DNA of 64,000 nucleotides. Source: Tubiluchus corallicola. Lineage: Eukaryota; Priapulida; Priapulimorpha; Priapulimorphida; Tubiluchidae. The notes under the pieces were generated by a model. It did no database searches. It had not been told where the DNA came from and saw only the letters and a list, made by a program, of their open reading frames with translations. This document shows, in pieces, positions 55,401 to 61,400 of the stretch. The stretch is from NCBI GenBank assembly GCA_030141605.1, contig JAQGDQ010000156.1, positions 124,001-188,000 on the forward strand. The letters are read 5' to 3'. The stretch's first letter is position 1; the number at the start of each line of letters is the position of its first letter. The position numbers and the translations under genes were made by a program.

Positions 55401-58400
55401 GCTTGAACGATATTAATTGCAGCTGTGCAGTAGAATTGAACTGGGGTAAACTTTATGTTTGTATTACTGAGCTATTTGCATTAACTAAGGTATGTTGAAG
55501 AAAAACAGAAACTATAAAATCTACTTAAATTGCTCAGTGGTTTGAATGTCTGTGCATAACGCTGTATGTACAGTTTGCATTTTAATCAAACAGAAACTAT
55601 AAAATTTGATTAAATTGCTCAATTTTTGAAAGTCTGTGCAATAATGTTGTATGTACATTTTTCCATTTTAATCAGTAGAGCTTAAAAATCTTTTGCATTG
55701 TCTGCTACGTACTAGATGCTTTGGCTGCAACTTGCAATGTACAGCACATTAGCTCGGTGTAAATCGCTCATTCTTGTTAATAACTGCAAGGTTATGCTAG
55801 AGGGCATATAGGTACCATGTCTAAACCTTCATTATTATTTGATGCATGCAGCACTTGGTGTTACTGTGTTGCAGACATTTGATAAATTAGATCTTCAGGT
55901 AGCAGAGCTGCTGTGAATGAGTCTTGCAGGGAATAAACAAAAAGAAAGGAATCAAATTTCCCATCCTGCAGTCTTTCTGATCACATTTAAAAAGGCAAAT
56001 ACAATAAACTCTGCATAACTCAAATCTAACCGGACTGAAAAAACTGAGTTAGGCAATGTTGACCATTTTCCAGCATAGAAACTCTAAACCCCACCTCCAG
56101 ACAGCAAGCTAAAAAGAATGCAGAACGTCAAACCTTCTATAGATAAACGACGAGATTTGAAGACAATTACGTAAAGAATAACAAATTATGTAGTGAAACA
56201 CAATTTTTTATACATGTTACAAAAGGACACATGCACGACGCTGTTAAACAATATGACAGTGGGCCTACCAATGTTTTGTATACTGCAGTTCAGTTTGTGC
56301 GTAGTTCAATTATTTACACACACTCCGTCGAGTATTCATTTTCCCGGAAGACTGTACTGTTTTTGAAACTTTTTATTTTTCTAGAGTACAAATTTCATTT
56401 TTGAGTTACGTGAAGTAAATTACGTGTGTTTTGATTAAATGAACCATATTTTTTTTGTTTGACTTAGGTGAAATTTTGAGTTAAGTAAGATGTTTTTTAT
56501 TTGTTGGAAAAACAGGGATTTCATCCATTCGCTGAAATACTTTGAGTTAGCCGAAAATTTGAGTTATGCGATTTTGAGTTTACTGTAATATCTAAAACAT
56601 ATGCGAGGCTGTTATTTAGAAATTAGGCAGTAAATTATAACATGGTGTAGCTATTATTTGCAATGAGCATGACGAAGCTTCGTCCTTATTGAGATATTCT
56701 GTTAATCAACGTGTTTCTTATTAGTTTTTGCAAACCCTACGTTAAAAAAGCCTGTGACTTGAGTGATCTGTCATTTGAGTAAAATGGTACTATCGCCATT
56801 GTGCGACTTGGTTCCACTGTACGTTATAAATTTGTCAATTACTCTGTAAAACCTAAAACCTACACTTTACTAATTACTTCATGTTAAAAATGCGATTCAA
56901 TTTCAATAACACTTATAATTTTAACGTTTTCTTAATTTGGGGTAGACAGATTTTTCTGTGACAGATTTACTGTTTTAACACAAATTAATAACATTTCATT
57001 GCCTTTATATGTCTGACATTTAAACAGTTTGTTTTTTTCACCTGTCACACCCACTAGTTCATACAAGAATGATCTTACATGGTAATCGTTAGAAGCCGCG
57101 TAGCAGATACTTATTATTCTTATGCTGTACTTTCTGGGTATTTTTGGGTCATTGCATAATTTATTTATAATATATATGGACAGTATTTTCTGTATGTTTT
57201 TTGTGTGAACGTTGTTAAGCACAGCTTGAAATAACGATTGCGGTGCAAAATTAGACTTTGTTAATGTCATTTTCAGCTGGTTGTATTAACATGTAATGCA
57301 CTTCTGTACTGAATGTATTGTTAATGCAATGCAGTGTTTTCTCCAAAATGAAGTCAAATTATGTAGAAATAAATAAACATAATATTTTAAGTGATTTCTG
57401 TTTTTTATAGTATTTTTACTCGTTCTTTCAGTTTCTCTCATGCTTAAAAATAATATATGGATTTTGTAATATAGCCGTTAGTTCTCACCATCAACAATAA
57501 TAATTTAGTTATATGTTCAAACACCTGCTGATGACAGTTACCATTGCTAACCAATAATCTACCATAAAACAATGTTACCAGAGGTGAAATTAAACCTGAA
57601 AATGTAATGATTTTTGTGTAATGCCTGTTAAAATTAATGTCATATTGGTAGTAGATGGAGATTTTCACATTTATTCTCAGGCTAGATGGTTACAAATAAA
57701 CTTAACACATACTCAGTACACGTGATATCACTACGCTCGGTATGAAATCAGTTTCAATATGTATTATCGGCTCTTGTATGATAGCCTTAACTATTCATTC
57801 TTAAAATGTGTTATTTTGTAAAGATGGTATGACCCGAATTCTTGTATCAGTTTATGAACTGCCTTTACTGACTGTGCATTTTGCTGGGAGGTATGCAATC
57901 ACAAACTAAAACCATGACTATCTCGGTGCATGGTTATTTACTGTATATACAATTATTGCAGCAAATCTCGTGCATTATAATTTGTCACACTGTAAATCAG
58001 TCTCCAGAACCCACTATCAATGATTACTTATTATACTGGTATTTGTGGCAGAATTGAAACGTTCTCAAAAATGAGGTAATTTACAAACAGAAGTATCTTA
58101 GCCATAGTTAAATTTGTGTCGATTCCTTCATAGCAAGGTCAATGTGGGAAAGCTGCACGACAAACAAACCCGTCCTGAAGCACTTTTCACAGCAGGCATC
58201 CGTCCATTTACTAACCGGGCTTGGTGTTCCTTAAAGGAAAACCGGATGATTGTGTAAACATTAGTTCGGAATAACAAATGCTGTAAAATATTGAAAACTA
58301 CAATAGCTTTTTTAAATCAAAGTTTAGATTAAATAATAATTACCTCGGATACTAAAATTTCGTTAAACTCTGAAAGCTACATGTGATTCAGTGAATTTAC

Positions 58401-61400
58401 TAAGATTGGCAACGGCGCATTTTTGTCACATTCGCGTGACCGACAAATAGAAAGCGGTACCATGATAACCATGTTCATGAACCGTTGTGTTAGTTTCTGA
58501 CGCCATATGACGTAAAGCCCTTTTTTCGTGAAATTATGCGTTTAAACAGTACTTTAGCACTTGTGCAAATGTGCTTAATGCACAAGGGAAGATGCCTGCC
58601 ATTGCCACACTGTGGTTAGTTTCTGACATAAGCAATAGCTGTGTTCGGTTGCCGTTAATTAACTTTCTAAGCTAATTATTCAAATATAAGGAACAATTGT
58701 TAACTTTTATAGGCAAGAAAATGTATATTTTGGACAGTAAATTAAAATGAGTTTGAGTCTAAACAATTGTCCGGTCTTCCTTTAAAATCAGTTGTTCAGC
58801 TACACCCCTTGCCATTTGTTATCAAAGCAGTATATTAAGTTGGTTTTGTATTTTGTAGGATGAACAAGCATAGTTTTGAGACTAGCGTGAAATGTTGTGA
58901 TACTGTACCAGAAATTCTATTTGTGTACCATTCTTCAGCAGTTTTTGCAGTATGTTAACCGAAAAGTATGTTCTTTTACAGCGAGGAGGTGACGGCCGTC
59001 AAGTATGTAGTGACCAATGAAGACGGGCAGCCAGTTACACCAGGCCACAGCTGGCCACTTCCTGATGAGATCCAACCCTGGCCACGGTCCAGTGAAGTTC
59101 AGCATCATGTAACTGACTTGGACACTGGTCTGCAAGTTTGTAAATGCAAACCCAGCAAAGTGTATTATTACTACACTAACTCCACTCAACCTGTAGAGGG
59201 TGATGACTTATTCCGAGCATTGTCAGCCATCAAAGATGCTTGGCTGGAGCATAATACAGGTAAATAAAATTAGTGATTTTTTTCTGAACATATGCTTAAT
59301 TTCTGGACACAATTAAGGTGTATGCACATACTATACATGTTGTAAGATTAAGCACAGGTCACATACTAAATAAAGAACCCTTATTAGTCGCCTCAGTCTC
59401 CAACACTGTTCATTGCAGCTTGCTCACTCATTTGTCACAGGACAGAGGGTTAAGTTTAGTGGTAACATGTCCGCTTTCCGTCTGGCAAAACCTCGTAGCA
59501 GACTTGTGTTGTCTTTTGAGTTTAAAGCCACCTTTAAATAAAAGTCTTATTATTATTATTATTGTTGTTGTTGTTGTTGTTGTTAAAATTATTATTGCTA
59601 CTTTAGCTGATTGTTTTTTGTTTTGTAAAAGAAATGTTTTTATTGTAGAAAACAGTAAAGGTTTATGGAGAATGCAGCTGCTTGCCGTAGAAGACGATCT
59701 ATATAATCCGCTTGGGTGAGTACTTTTTGATATCAGGGGCATATTAACCAATATCCTAACTAGACTATAGCTTATAGTGTCACATTTTAGGCTCCCAATT
59801 TTAAAAAAATTTAATCTCTTCAGAAAATGTATGTCCATTCATATTCATGTAAAACAGGCATAGTATAACACACCACAGGCAGTTAGTGAGATCAATTTCT
59901 ATATAAGTGCCATAAAACGAACAAGTAAAAGGCTACTACACAACAAGCAGTTACCCTTCATGCGTATAAGTGCTCGTAATTAACAATGATTATGTAGAAA
60001 CACCACAAATAATTGTTTAACCTATTCTGTACATAACTAATCATAAATTCACCCAGCAGATGGGTGGGACAGTTCTATCAGCCTAGGACATGCTGAAGTC
60101 TTCCTATATGTATATATATATATATATATATTGATTATTTTATTGCAAGACTGAGATTCTTTTTTGCAAAGTGAGTAATAATCAAATTAATCATTTAATT
60201 TATGATAAGATATTATAACTTTTGTCTAAACTTTGCGCTATAAAGTTGAAATGTATAGTGTTACTCTAAACTTACATGCTGTACTGTACACTGCTTAAGC
60301 ATTACTTTTTATGTCCAGTAACAAGGTCCAAGGGATCAAGTATACCATCCTTCGTGACAAAGAGGTTCCATTTGGCTACCAATTGGAAGAGCCGTCTCCC
60401 GAAGCGTTGGAAGAGAAGCTAGCTCCTCTCGGGTTCACTCGCTGCCCTTGTCCCATACGTAAAGCAGATTATGTACACGTAGTCAAAGTTGTTGCGCCAT
60501 CGGCAGACACCGAAAAACTTGTTAAAGTCATACGTGATGTATGGGTCGAAAATAATAAAGGTAAAAATAATAAAAAATTTATATATCCTCTAGATGCAGA
60601 ACTTCTAATTTCCATCTTTCCCACGAGTTTTTTTCTCGTGTGTTTTTTATGTGTGGAATTCTTTACTGTCATTTGTTAATGTTAACAATATCTTTACTAA
60701 CTTCAAGAAGAATACCAATAGATGTGCAGCGCAAACAATTAAAGTGTTTTGTAACTCTAGGTTTTCTAAATCTCAAACAATTTTCTAGGTTATGTGGATC
60801 AGTGCAATTGTGTTGTGAAAGTTGTAGTCGTAGACGAAGAAGAAAAATCAGGAGAGAATGGGTAAGAAATTGCTTATGTAAATGTGTGCCCGTGAGACTC
60901 TCATTCTGCAAGTAAATGTAATAAATGTGAGTAATCATCCCCTTAATTATCCAGACTAAGTTGTATTGCAGTAAGTCTGTTGTATTGCAGTCATATTGCA
61001 GTTGTATTGCATACTATTTTTTCAAAAATGACTTGCATGAAAGAATTATTGCCACACAAACACAATTTCACGTTCGCACCACTAGTTCTTCGCTGTTACA
61101 TGCATTTCACCATTCTCTAGTTAGACGGGCACTAGCGCCTGTATTTCGGAAGCGCATTACACAAAAACAGGTGCTGTACCTCTCAGTTCAGATTAGTCAG
61201 TTTCTGATGAACTACGCACGTTCGACAGCTCATGAGTGCGCACAGCGATAAATTTGAAATTTCAATTTTAATCTTAAACCATGCCTAGTTTTAGTACAAC
61301 ACACTGAATATCTTACAGTAGCACTGTACTTCAATTTTCGCTTTTGCAAATACATGCAACACGCTCGTACAATATTTGCTGTTCAAAATTATGTTAGTTT

